DNA from: CAZAKZ01 sp964485695
Lineage (GTDB): Bacteria; Planctomycetota; JAFGQW01
Direction: 5' to 3'
DNA: 15,124 nt
NCBI GenBank assembly: GCA_964485695.1
Contig: CAZAKZ010000131.1
Span: forward strand, 1 to 15,124
Shown: positions 1 through 6,019 of the stretch, piece after piece
Layout: the number at the start of each line of letters is the position of its first letter
Numbering within the stretch: the first letter of the stretch is position 1
Made by a program: the position numbers and the translations under genes
The notes under the pieces: generated by a model
The model's database searches: none
The model's input: the letters and a program-made list of their open reading frames with translations, nothing else
What the model was told of the DNA's origin: nothing

Positions 1-29
1 CATGCGGCAGCTTGAGCCAAAAAAATACG

Positions 30-569
30 TCAACGAACTTTCGGGCTGGGGCACTTAGGATCGAGAACGGTCAACGTGTTTCCCGCACCCCTGGCATCGG
101 GGACCAGGATACTGCCCTTGGTCGCCTGGAAGTAGTGGTGGGCAATGCCCGATGTATCGAAGGTCCCGGCCACCCGCAATCCCACCTTCACGGGGCTCGC
201 CTGTAACCGGTTGAAGGAGATGCGATAGTTCCCCCCCCCGCGCTTCTTGAAGGCGTGAACATATACGTGGTATATCCCGTTCCCGGGCAACCGAACCCGG
301 AATCGGCTTTCACTGCCCTCGTCGTCGATCTTCTCGGTCAAGTCCTCGCCGCTCGCCCGGGCCAGCTGGAGGACCGGATCGAACTCCCCGGATTCCACGT
401 GAACGATCAGGATCTCGTCCTCCTTCCCATGCAGGATCCAGATATCCACCTCGTCCTGGGTGAGGTACTTCCTCTTCACTCCGAGATCTAGGACATGGGT
501 GATGTTATACTGAGCGACCATGGCGGTCGCCGACAGCAACAGGAGCAGCATTGTGAGTAGGGATCTCAT
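30..569 (-). CDS. Exported protein with PPC-like (pre-peptidase C-terminal) domain
   Basis: About 179 residues. An upstream in-frame start would add 26 polar residues, but the ATG at 569 has a purine-rich GGAAAGAG-type ribosome site just ahead and begins a clear signal peptide (MRSLLTMLLLLLSATAMVAQ), so I chose it. The mature part follows the PPC pattern: DEVDIW near the start, hydrophobic strands, FDPVLQL, an acidic KIDDEGSES stretch, LPGNGIYHVYV and a closing GGNYRISF strand. PPC domains are beta-sandwich modules common on secreted proteins, often attached to proteases. Here no enzyme domain is attached. After the first domain a second one seems to begin (VAGTFDTSGIAHHYFQA) but ends after about 30 more residues, so the protein may be truncated or simply short. 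It is divergent from the lipoprotein gene at 777. Role unknown; the export prediction is firmer than the domain call. Confidence 0.7.
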   Translation of the reverse strand: MRSLLTMLLLLLSATAMVAQYNITHVLDLGVKRKYLTQDEVDIWILHGKEDEILIVHVESGEFDPVLQLARASGEDLTEKIDDEGSESRFRVRLPGNGIYHVYVHAFKKRGGGNYRISFNRLQASPVKVGLRVAGTFDTSGIAHHYFQATKGSILVPDARGAGNTLTVLDPKCPSPKVR

Positions 570-739
570 GGGAATTCTCTTTCCTTGGCAGCCTGTGTGT
601 ACACCTGTGTGGTCAGGTCCGGTACCTACGGACAAGCGCCGGCGCACATGATCCGAGAAAATCGGGAGACCGGGCCGCCACGGGCAGAAAACGGTCGCCT
701 TCCGCCGCGCCTGATGCTATACATTCGCCCCACTACGAG

Positions 740-752
740 ATCGTATTACGAT
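740..752. promoter_or_regulatory. 13-bp perfect palindrome upstream of the lipoprotein gene
   Basis: ATCGTA-T-TACGAT is a perfect 6-bp inverted repeat around one central base. It lies 11 bp before the ribosome site (AGGAG, 764-768) of the lipoprotein gene, in the gap shared with the divergent gene. It could be an operator or a start-proximal promoter element, but a palindrome this short can occur by chance. Confidence 0.25.
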
Positions 753-776
753 TCCAATCTTACAGGAGTGAATATC

Positions 777-1274
777 ATGAAGCTTTTATTGACTTTAGTT
801 TGCATCAGCGCGATGGTCTGTTTCGTCGGCTGCGGCGATTCCAGCACGGACAAGACCACCGACAAGGGCACAGCGCCGGCCGAGGTGAAGGCGCCCGCCA
901 CGAAGGAGGAGGCGAACAGCCAGGCCGAGAATCTCCTGAGCGAGGTCACCACCCTCCTTCAGGGCGTCAATACCAAGGAGGCTGCGACCGCAGCCAAGGA
1001 GAAGCTCCAGCCCCTGGCCGACAAGCTCTCCACGACCATGGCCTCGGTGAAGAAGTTCGCGGGGAACCTGACCCAGGCGGCCGGGGCAAAGACCACGGGA
1101 TTGGGCGGCCTCGGCAAGGGCCTGGTCGACCAGGCCGCAAAGGCCCTCGGCGGCCCGCTCAAGGGCGCCATCGACAAGGTGACCGCGGAGATCACCCGCA
1201 TCGTCGGGAATCCCGAGCTCCTCGCTCCGCTGAAGGGTGTGATCGAGAAGATCCAGTCGGCGATCAAGCTCTGA
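777..1274 (+). CDS. Small helical lipoprotein
   Basis: A 165-residue predicted lipoprotein. The ATG at 777 has AGGAG eight bases upstream and starts a lipoprotein signal (MKLLLTLVCISAMVCFVGC), with Cys19 as the likely lipidated residue. A longer in-frame reading from 585 lacks a ribosome site and would bury the signal peptide. After a Thr/Lys/Ala-rich linker (residues 20-50) the rest is mostly predicted amphipathic helix rich in Ala, Lys and Leu. It includes a Gly-rich segment (GLGGLGKGL) and a C-terminal NPELLAPLKGVIEKIQSAIKL helix. I recognise no family. It probably sits on the periplasmic face of a membrane as a small structural or regulatory lipoprotein. It converges on the toxin remnant with a gap of under 10 bp. 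Confidence 0.8.
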   Translation: MKLLLTLVCISAMVCFVGCGDSSTDKTTDKGTAPAEVKAPATKEEANSQAENLLSEVTTLLQGVNTKEAATAAKEKLQPLADKLSTTMASVKKFAGNLTQAAGAKTTGLGGLGKGLVDQAAKALGGPLKGAIDKVTAEITRIVGNPELLAPLKGVIEKIQSAIKL

Positions 1275-1283
1275 TTGGATCGG

Positions 1284-1379
1284 CTACAAGGCAAGCGCCA
1301 GCCGGACCCCCGCCTCCACCCGGGCGAGGGTCCGGCCGTGAAGGGCTTGAGCGCCCACCAGACCTCCTCCCCTGCGCAT
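1284..1379 (-). pseudogene. Remnant of a MazF/PemK-family toxin gene (internal deletion plus 1-nt insertion)
   Basis: Its ATG (1379-1377) overlaps the antitoxin stop as TGATG, the usual coupling in toxin-antitoxin operons. The first codons read MRRG. If one base (position 1367) is skipped, the next codons read EVWWAL, giving MRRGEVWWAL, the typical start of MazF-like endoribonucleases. In the ATG frame the last residues are LARVEAGVRLALAL followed by TAG. This resembles the C-terminal helix of such toxins; the MazF6 tail, as I remember it, has the same V-acidic-x-G-hydrophobic-R spacing. Only 31 codons remain where about 105-115 are expected, so the central core with its catalytic and RNA-binding residues is missing. 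I infer a large internal deletion and a frameshift. It cannot make active toxin. Confidence 0.6.
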
Positions 1380-1615
1380 CACCAGATCTTCGGCTTCAGG
1401 GAAGACCACTGCAAGGCCACGAGGACGGGATCCATTAGGGTATCCTCGCTACCAAAGGCCTCGTTCATCTTCTCGGTGACGCCCTTGCTTCCCTGGTCCT
1501 TCAGATAGACTTCCACGGCGCGGGTGTAGAGTTCACTGCGACTCATACCCAGCCGCCTGGCGGCCTGTTCCGCGGCCTCGAATACAGCGTCCGGTATGGT
1601 AATGACGGTTTTCAT
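1379..1615 (-). CDS. MazE6-like ribbon-helix-helix antitoxin, now orphaned
   Basis: 78 residues starting at MKTVITIPD, which gives the N-terminal DNA-binding beta strand. It is followed by two helices (VFEAAEQAARRLGM and SRSELYTRAVEVYL) of a CopG/MetJ-type ribbon-helix-helix fold. The wording closely follows the MazE6 subgroup (MKTAISLPDETF...LGMSRSEF). The acidic tail ends in DPVLVALQWSSLKPKIW, the C-terminal toxin-wrapping segment whose terminal Trp is common in this family. An in-frame extension upstream of 1615 looks non-coding. Such antitoxins normally neutralise a MazF ribonuclease and repress their own promoter. Here the cognate toxin immediately downstream is reduced to a remnant, so this protein may act only as a DNA-binding regulator, or antagonise a related toxin elsewhere. 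It lies 55 bp downstream of the tyrosine phenol-lyase stop. Confidence 0.85.
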   Translation of the reverse strand: MKTVITIPDAVFEAAEQAARRLGMSRSELYTRAVEVYLKDQGSKGVTEKMNEAFGSEDTLMDPVLVALQWSSLKPKIW

Positions 1616-1621
1616 GTCCAG

Positions 1622-1650
1622 ACTATAACTCCGGTTTGTACCGCGGTCAG
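1622..1650 (-). promoter_or_regulatory. Candidate sigma-70 promoter for the antitoxin
   Basis: On the minus strand CTGACC (1650-1645) and TATAGT (1627-1622) are separated by exactly 17 bp. TATAGT matches five of six bases of the -10 consensus and CTGACC matches four of six of the -35 consensus. The -10 box ends only six bases before the antitoxin ATG, so transcription from it would give a nearly leaderless mRNA. No well-spaced Shine-Dalgarno exists; a GGAG lies 13 bases upstream. Confidence 0.4.
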
Positions 1651-1670
1651 GGGGCAGCCGCCGAATCCCG

Positions 1671-3089
1671 TCAACCCGCGAGGGGTTCGAACCTGGCCTG
1701 GAAAAACCGGAGGTACTGGGGCTCATAGACCATCTTCAGACCGCGCTTCTCGGCCCGGGCGTCGTGGACGGCCTTGACGGCCTCGGCCACCACGTCCATG
1801 TGGGCCTGGGTGTAGACCCGGCGTGGGATGGTGAGGCGGGTGAGCTCCAGCTTCGGATAGCGGTGATCCCCGGTTTCGGGATCCCGGCCGGCGCTGACGT
1901 TGCCGCGCTCCATGGATCGGATGCCCGAGTCGAGGTAGAGCTCCGCGGCCAGGACCTGGGCGGGGAACTGGTCCTGTGGAATGTGGGAAAAGAACTTCCT
2001 TGCATCCAGGAAAATGGCGTGGCCACCCACGGGCCGGACCATGGGGATATCCCACCGGGTCAGCATCTCGCCCAGGTAGCGCACCTGGCCGATGCGGGAG
2101 CGCATGTGGTCGTCCTCCACGCACTCGCGGATTCCGTGAGCCAGGGCCTCCATGTCCCGGCCGGCCATGCCGCCGTACGTGTGGAGTCCTTCGTAGATCA
2201 CCACCATGTTCCGGGTCTGCTCGAATACGTCCTCGTCGTTGGTGGCCAGCCAGCCGCCGATGTTGACGAGGTGGTCCTTCTTGGAGCTCATCCACGCACC
2301 GTCGGTGTAGTTGCAGAACTCCTTCAGGATCTCCGCCACGGACTTTTCCGCGTATCCCGGCTCGCGTTCCTGGATGAAGAAGGCGTTCTCCGCCATGCGG
2401 GTGGCGTCCAGGTAGAGCCGAATGCCGTGCTTCGTGCAGAGCGCCTTCAGGTCGCGGACGTTCTCCATGCTCACCGGCTGACCACCGGCCATGTTCACGG
2501 TGCCCGCCAGGCTGACGTACGGAATGTTGCCGGCCCCCACCTTTTTTACCAGGTCCTCCAGCTTGTTCAGGTCCACGTTGCCCTTGAAGGGATGCTCGCT
2601 GTAGGGGTCATGGGCCTCGTCGACGATGACGTCCACGAAGATGCCGCCGGCCAGCTCCTGGTGCAGCCGGGTGGTGGTGAAGTACATGTTTCCGGGAATG
2701 TAACTGCCCTTCTTGACCAGCGCCTGGCTGATGAGGTGCTCAGCACCCCGGCCCTGGTGGGTGGGCACCAGGTAGCGGTAGCCGTAATGTTCCTGGACTG
2801 CCTCCTCCAGGTGGTAGAAGTTGCGACTTCCGGCGTAGGCCTCGTCGCCCAGCATCATGCCGGCCCACTGGCGATCGCTCATGGCGCTGGTGCCGCTGTC
2901 GGTGAGAAGGTCGATGTAGACGTTGTCGGAACGCAGGAGGAAGGTGTTGTACCCGGATTCCTCCAGGGCCATTATCCGCTCCTCCCGGGTGGTCATGCGG
3001 AGAGGCTCCACCATCTTTATCTTCCAGGGCTCGGCCCAGGAACGGCGGCCGAGTTGCTGGCCGAAGGTCTTCGGGGTCACATCTGTCAC
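1671..3089 (-). CDS. tpl: Tyrosine phenol-lyase (beta-tyrosinase), EC 4.1.99.2
   Basis: A 472-residue PLP enzyme that splits L-tyrosine into phenol, pyruvate and ammonia in the cytoplasm. The GTG at 3089 has AAGGAG seven bases upstream; an ATG 14 codons earlier has none. The sequence follows Citrobacter Tpl throughout (LLTDSGTxAMSDxQWAGMM, PTHQGRGAE, VNxAGGQPVSM, AGRDMEA, VGGHAxFLDAR). PLP Lys is K271 in SSKKD, with D228 and R231 binding the cofactor, Y85 as the leaving-group acid and R418 for the substrate carboxylate. It is Tpl rather than tryptophanase because it keeps the Tpl-specific residues T138 (Tpl T124), R395 (R381) and F462 (F448); tryptophanase has Asp, Ile and His there. One pocket change is L302 at Tpl Met288. 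Assignments rest on remembered alignments. It is divergent from the thioesterase gene. Confidence 0.93.
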   Translation of the reverse strand: MTDVTPKTFGQQLGRRSWAEPWKIKMVEPLRMTTREERIMALEESGYNTFLLRSDNVYIDLLTDSGTSAMSDRQWAGMMLGDEAYAGSRNFYHLEEAVQEHYGYRYLVPTHQGRGAEHLISQALVKKGSYIPGNMYFTTTRLHQELAGGIFVDVIVDEAHDPYSEHPFKGNVDLNKLEDLVKKVGAGNIPYVSLAGTVNMAGGQPVSMENVRDLKALCTKHGIRLYLDATRMAENAFFIQEREPGYAEKSVAEILKEFCNYTDGAWMSSKKDHLVNIGGWLATNDEDVFEQTRNMVVIYEGLHTYGGMAGRDMEALAHGIRECVEDDHMRSRIGQVRYLGEMLTRWDIPMVRPVGGHAIFLDARKFFSHIPQDQFPAQVLAAELYLDSGIRSMERGNVSAGRDPETGDHRYPKLELTRLTIPRRVYTQAHMDVVAEAVKAVHDARAEKRGLKMVYEPQYLRFFQARFEPLAG

Positions 3090-3235
3090 GGTTGAACTCC
3101 TTTTATTGCTCAGGGATTTCCATGCCGGCACCCGACCCGCCCCGGTGCCGCCAGACTCTACTCATAGCACCCCTCCGGATCTCGACACAGGGCAATTTTC
3201 AGGGGATTCCGGGCGTCGTATACCCGGTCGTTTTA

Positions 3236-3288
3236 CCACTCGATCCGAATCGGGTGGAAATCAACGCGACTCCGTGCTACTCGATCCG
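3236..3288. promoter_or_regulatory. Inverted and direct repeats in the tpl-thioesterase intergenic region
   Basis: CCACTCGAT-CCGA-ATCGGGTGG (3236-3257) is a 9-bp inverted repeat with one mismatch (a T-G pair). A 10-base word inside it, ACTCGATCCG (3238-3247), recurs exactly at 3279-3288, a centre shift of 41 bp or about four helical turns. Two like-oriented copies on one DNA face between divergent genes fit a regulator's operator pair. No protein is assigned, and no TyrR-type box (TGTAAA-N6-TTTACA) was seen. Confidence 0.35.
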
Positions 3289-3326
3289 GGAGGCAATACT
3301 TCCAGCCCGAAGGGAACCGCAACTTC

Positions 3327-3719
3327 ATGGATCCGGATCGGATTCTCGACACCGAAGCCGAGGTGAACATACGCGTCACCGAGGACATGTGTCCGGCGTT
3401 TGACGGCGTGGTGGTGCACCGGGTCTACTCGACCTGGTCCATGGGACACCACATGGAAGTCGCCGCCCGCAAGGTGCTTCTCCCCCACCTGGAGGATGAC
3501 GAGGAGGGCATCGGCAGCCACCTCAGCATCGACCACCTCTCGCCCCTGCGCGTGGGCAAGACCGCCCGGGTGGTGGCGCGGTGCGTGGAATCGGATAAGA
3601 CCACAGCGGTGTGCGAACTCACCGTGTACGAAGGAGACCGCGTCCTGGGCCGGGGCAAACAGGTGCAGCGAATCCTGCCGAAGCGAACGCTCAAGTCTTT
3701 GATCGGGCGGTACGGATAG
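3327..3719 (+). CDS. FlK-like hotdog-fold acyl-CoA thioesterase
   Basis: 130 residues, single hotdog domain. It resembles the fluoroacetyl-CoA thioesterase (FlK) family. T36, E44 and H70 have exactly the spacing of the FlK catalytic triad Thr42-Glu50-His76: STWSMGHHMEVAARK carries the Thr and Glu, and GSHLSIDHLSPLRVG carries the His. The rest gives the strands VGKTARVVARC, TTAVCELTVYEGDRVLGRGKQVQRIL. The family hydrolyses small acyl-CoA thioesters; many members near catabolic genes act in housekeeping removal of dead-end acyl-CoAs rather than fluoroacetate resistance. The substrate cannot be told from sequence. An AAGGGA ribosome site lies 11 bases before the ATG. It shares a promoter region with the tyrosine phenol-lyase, hinting at a link to aromatic or amino acid breakdown, which is inference. 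Confidence 0.82.
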   Translation: MDPDRILDTEAEVNIRVTEDMCPAFDGVVVHRVYSTWSMGHHMEVAARKVLLPHLEDDEEGIGSHLSIDHLSPLRVGKTARVVARCVESDKTTAVCELTVYEGDRVLGRGKQVQRILPKRTLKSLIGRYG

Positions 3720-3737
3720 GGTACAGCGCCCTTGTGC

Positions 3738-3806
3738 CTACCCGGTCCGGAGGGCGGCCAGGATCCTGGCGGCCAGATCCAGAACCCACTTCTTCTCCAC
3801 CTCATG
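3738..3806 (-). other. In-frame coding-like extension after the TGA stop of the exported HExxH gene
   Basis: Directly after TGA (3809-3807) and in the same frame, 22 codons spell HEVEKKWVLDLAARILAALRTG and then TAG. Of the 22, 19 end in G or C, as in real genes here, and the peptide is a credible amphipathic C-terminal helix. The neighbouring plus-strand gene has already ended at 3719, so no overlapping gene explains this. The likely reading is an original C-terminus cut off by a nonsense change, or one reached by readthrough. Confidence 0.5.
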
Positions 3807-5135
3807 TCAGGAAAAAATGAATTCCACGTTGACGTCGGCTTGACAGGCCAAGAAACCCCGGACGACTATGATCTGACCGAACGCCCTGGCCTTCTTGGTG
3901 TAGTAGACCCCCTTCCAGCCTTTCCCCTCGGTGGCCTCGTACTTGGCATCCAGGACTCGGACGGAGCCCCTGGTCATCTTCTCGTCCTTGACGCGGAGCA
4001 GCCGCTTCTGGCAGGCATAGAACTTCTTCGCGTCTGAGACGGAGGCCATCACCCCAATGGCGGCCATGACCAGTTTGGATTGCGGAGCCTTCGGTGGATT
4101 CAATACCGCGACGCGATACGTTTTCAGGCTGTCCAGAATCGCGTTGTTCTTCGCCTCCGGGAGCGGGGCCATGGCGGCCTCCAGGTGGGCCCGGGTGGCC
4201 GTCGTCTTCCGGTGATTCCAGGCTTTCTCGTCGAACGCCTTCACGAAAATATCCAGAACACCGTCCAGGTCGTACCTGATCTCAGGCCGCGTGGCGGGAT
4301 CCAGGAACCAGCCGGGGTGGTCGATGAGGACCGGCTCTCCGGGCGGAGAGGCAAAGGCCCGGGCCACGGCTTCCTCTCCTCCTTTCCGATCCAGTTCAGC
4401 GATGAAGCGCTCACCCTGGTAGTAGGCCATGGTGAGGTCCGTCATGAGGAGCCTTGTCATAAAGCGATCGGATTCGCTGATGCTCTCGTCTTCTGGAATC
4501 TTGCCGATGCACCGGGTAAAGACCTCGAATCCTTCATTCCACCCGGCGTCTGCGCAGATCTTCCGGGTCAGGTGCTGGGCATGGCCCTCGATGACCGCGT
4601 TGAAAGCCAGGATGGCCTCCCGCGACTTCAGTGTGATCACCTTGCTCGAGAAACCGTATTTCAAGTCGTCCGAGGCATGAACGCATTCGTGGACGAGTAT
4701 GGCACGCAAGCAGGAGCGCTCGAGCAGCTTCGGTTCCTTCAGCACTCTCGCGACTTTCTCGAGATTGGTCGGACAGACCAGAATGGCCTTGTTGCTGAAG
4801 TCGAACTTGGCGAACATCATGCTGGCCAGGAGGGCGCTGTAGTTCTTCAACTGGGACGAGACCGTGGCCTCATCCATGCAAATGGCTCTGAACTGGGGCT
4901 CCAGATCCTTCCGGAGGATCCTCTTCAGGCCTTTGATACCAGTGAGGCGGCAGGAGATCGTCTCCCTCAGGGAGGATCCGGTCGCCTTCTCGACCCTGGG
5001 AAGGACTTCCGCCATCACCTCGGCCAGGGACGCCTCGTCGATCTTGAACTGTGCCTCCATTATTCCCGAGGCCAGCAAGACCAGAACAGCCGCGGTCAGG
5101 CTCCGGCAGCGACGCAGGAAATCATGAGGTTTCAT
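3807..5135 (-). CDS. Exported HExxH-type putative zinc metalloprotease of unknown family
   Basis: 442 residues. The ATG at 5135 has AGGAG five to six bases upstream, unlike the ATG at 5150. Residues 1-28 form a Sec signal peptide with a probable MEA-Q cleavage site, so the protein is exported. The motif HECVHASDD (H149, E150, H153) is followed 30 residues later by VIEGHAQHLTRK with E183, the gluzincin layout of two His ligands, a catalytic Glu and a third Glu ligand. Several cysteines (C62, C86, C121, C142, C151, C194) could form disulfides. The C-terminal half matches no family I know. It is 69 bp downstream of the DUF2017-like gene on the same strand and may be cotranscribed. The coding-like reading continues in frame past its TGA to 3738. 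Protease activity is inferred from the motif only. Confidence 0.75.
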   Translation of the reverse strand: MKPHDFLRRCRSLTAAVLVLLASGIMEAQFKIDEASLAEVMAEVLPRVEKATGSSLRETISCRLTGIKGLKRILRKDLEPQFRAICMDEATVSSQLKNYSALLASMMFAKFDFSNKAILVCPTNLEKVARVLKEPKLLERSCLRAILVHECVHASDDLKYGFSSKVITLKSREAILAFNAVIEGHAQHLTRKICADAGWNEGFEVFTRCIGKIPEDESISESDRFMTRLLMTDLTMAYYQGERFIAELDRKGGEEAVARAFASPPGEPVLIDHPGWFLDPATRPEIRYDLDGVLDIFVKAFDEKAWNHRKTTATRAHLEAAMAPLPEAKNNAILDSLKTYRVAVLNPPKAPQSKLVMAAIGVMASVSDAKKFYACQKRLLRVKDEKMTRGSVRVLDAKYEATEGKGWKGVYYTKKARAFGQIIVVRGFLACQADVNVEFIFS

Positions 5136-5204
5136 GGCTTCTCCTGTCATGATAGTGGACGGAAATCGAACCCATCGACCCGGGAATCCCGGCCCACAGG
5201 ACCC

Positions 5205-5699
5205 TCATGACCGACCATTTAAGGCCTCGTCGGCCTTCATGATGAGTTCCTGCATCCAGGCCATGAGGTGGATGTAGAGGAGGGCTTCGGCCCTGTCCGG
5301 GTCCTGGAGCTCGTAGGGATGTCGCTCGATGTCGGCGTCCTCGAGGTCGTTCAGGATGAAGAGGGCGTGGCGGGCGGCGTTGAGGCCCGAGAGCCAGGCA
5401 TTTTCGTGGATGCTCTGGATGTTGAGCTTGAAGGTGCCGCTCCGATCCGGAAGGAGGGTCTCCAGATCCTTCTCGATGAGCCGGGTCCGGGAGGCGAAGA
5501 GGTGCTCCAGCTCGGGTACGCCGATTCTTCGCCATTCCTTCTCGAGGCGGTGGTCCCCGTAGGTCCTCGGCAGCAGCCGGTCCCGTACCCTCGGATCATC
5601 GCTCTCCAGCAGGGCGGGAATCCCCCGCAGCGCCGTGGCGCATTCGCCGGGCATGCTGCGAAAGACGAGGTCTCCTTTGGGGATCCGTTTTACTTCCAT
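5205..5699 (-). CDS. DUF2017-like protein, ClpS partner gene
   Basis: 164 residues, cytoplasmic, mostly helical, with no signal peptide. Its ATG (5699-5697) overlaps the clpS stop codon as TGATG, which implies translational coupling. The RDRLLPRTYGDHRLEKEWRRIG...LEHLFASRTRLIEKDLETL segment followed by a C-terminal helix pair (NAARHALFILNDLED, ALLYIHLMAWMQELIMKADEAL) resembles DUF2017. That family is encoded next to clpS in Actinobacteria. The biochemical role is unknown; the fixed position after clpS suggests a function in adaptor-mediated ClpAP/ClpCP proteolysis. I am more confident in the context than in the domain name. Confidence 0.65.
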   Translation of the reverse strand: MEVKRIPKGDLVFRSMPGECATALRGIPALLESDDPRVRDRLLPRTYGDHRLEKEWRRIGVPELEHLFASRTRLIEKDLETLLPDRSGTFKLNIQSIHENAWLSGLNAARHALFILNDLEDADIERHPYELQDPDRAEALLYIHLMAWMQELIMKADEALNGRS

Positions 5700-6013
5700 C
5701 AGTCGTCAACCCGCTCGAGGGTGGTCAGCAGGTGGCGCGCCTGCAGCTTGTGGACGTAGATCTCGGCCTGTTCCCGGGCGCCGGTCCAGACAATGGACCG
5801 GCCGGTGTTGTGGACCTCCATCATGAGGCGATGCGCCTTGGGCCGGGCGTAGCCGAATACTTCCATGAAGGCGTTGGTGACAAAGCTCATGAGGGTGACC
5901 GGGTCGTCGTGGACGATGACGTTCCAGGGCCGCGCGATCTCGGTGCGGGTCCTTACCTCGGTGTCTGTATCCGTGGAGGAATCCACCGCCTGGACGAGAG
6001 TGGGAGCATCCAT
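5699..6013 (-). CDS. clpS: ClpS, N-end-rule adaptor of the Clp protease
   Basis: 104 residues. An acidic, flexible N-terminus (about residues 10-28) precedes the ClpS core: PWNVIVHDDPVTLMSFVTNAF, FGYARPKAHRLMMEVHNTGRSIVWTG and REQAEIYVHKLQARHLLTTLE. The core delivers N-degron substrates (Leu, Phe, Trp, Tyr first) to ClpA or ClpC. D36 and H68 correspond to E. coli Asp35 and His66 of the N-degron pocket. The usual Asn34 is His35 here; actinobacterial forms commonly have Trp. The ATG at 6013 has no good Shine-Dalgarno, and a promoter lies directly ahead. An in-frame upstream reading overlaps the M2 peptidase gene in another frame and is not real. The downstream DUF2017-like gene overlaps its stop. 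Confidence 0.93.
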   Translation of the reverse strand: MDAPTLVQAVDSSTDTDTEVRTRTEIARPWNVIVHDDPVTLMSFVTNAFMEVFGYARPKAHRLMMEVHNTGRSIVWTGAREQAEIYVHKLQARHLLTTLERVDD

Positions 6014-6019
6014 GGCCCT

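Noticed and set aside
1764..3095. Long plus-strand open frame opposite the tyrosine phenol-lyase gene
   Set aside because: It is the antisense shadow of a strongly conserved enzyme in GC-rich DNA, has no ribosome site and gives a His/Val/Gly-rich protein without family features.
3757..3770. Perfect 14-bp palindrome GCCAGGATCCTGGC as a terminator between convergent genes
   Set aside because: There is no T tract, and the bases are accounted for as codons (Ala-Arg-Ile-Leu-Ala) of the in-frame extension behind the TGA.
3807..3809. TGA of the exported HExxH gene as a selenocysteine codon
   Set aside because: The site is not catalytic or Cys-like, I see no convincing SECIS-type hairpin just downstream, and no selenoprotein machinery is in view; nonsense mutation or readthrough is simpler.
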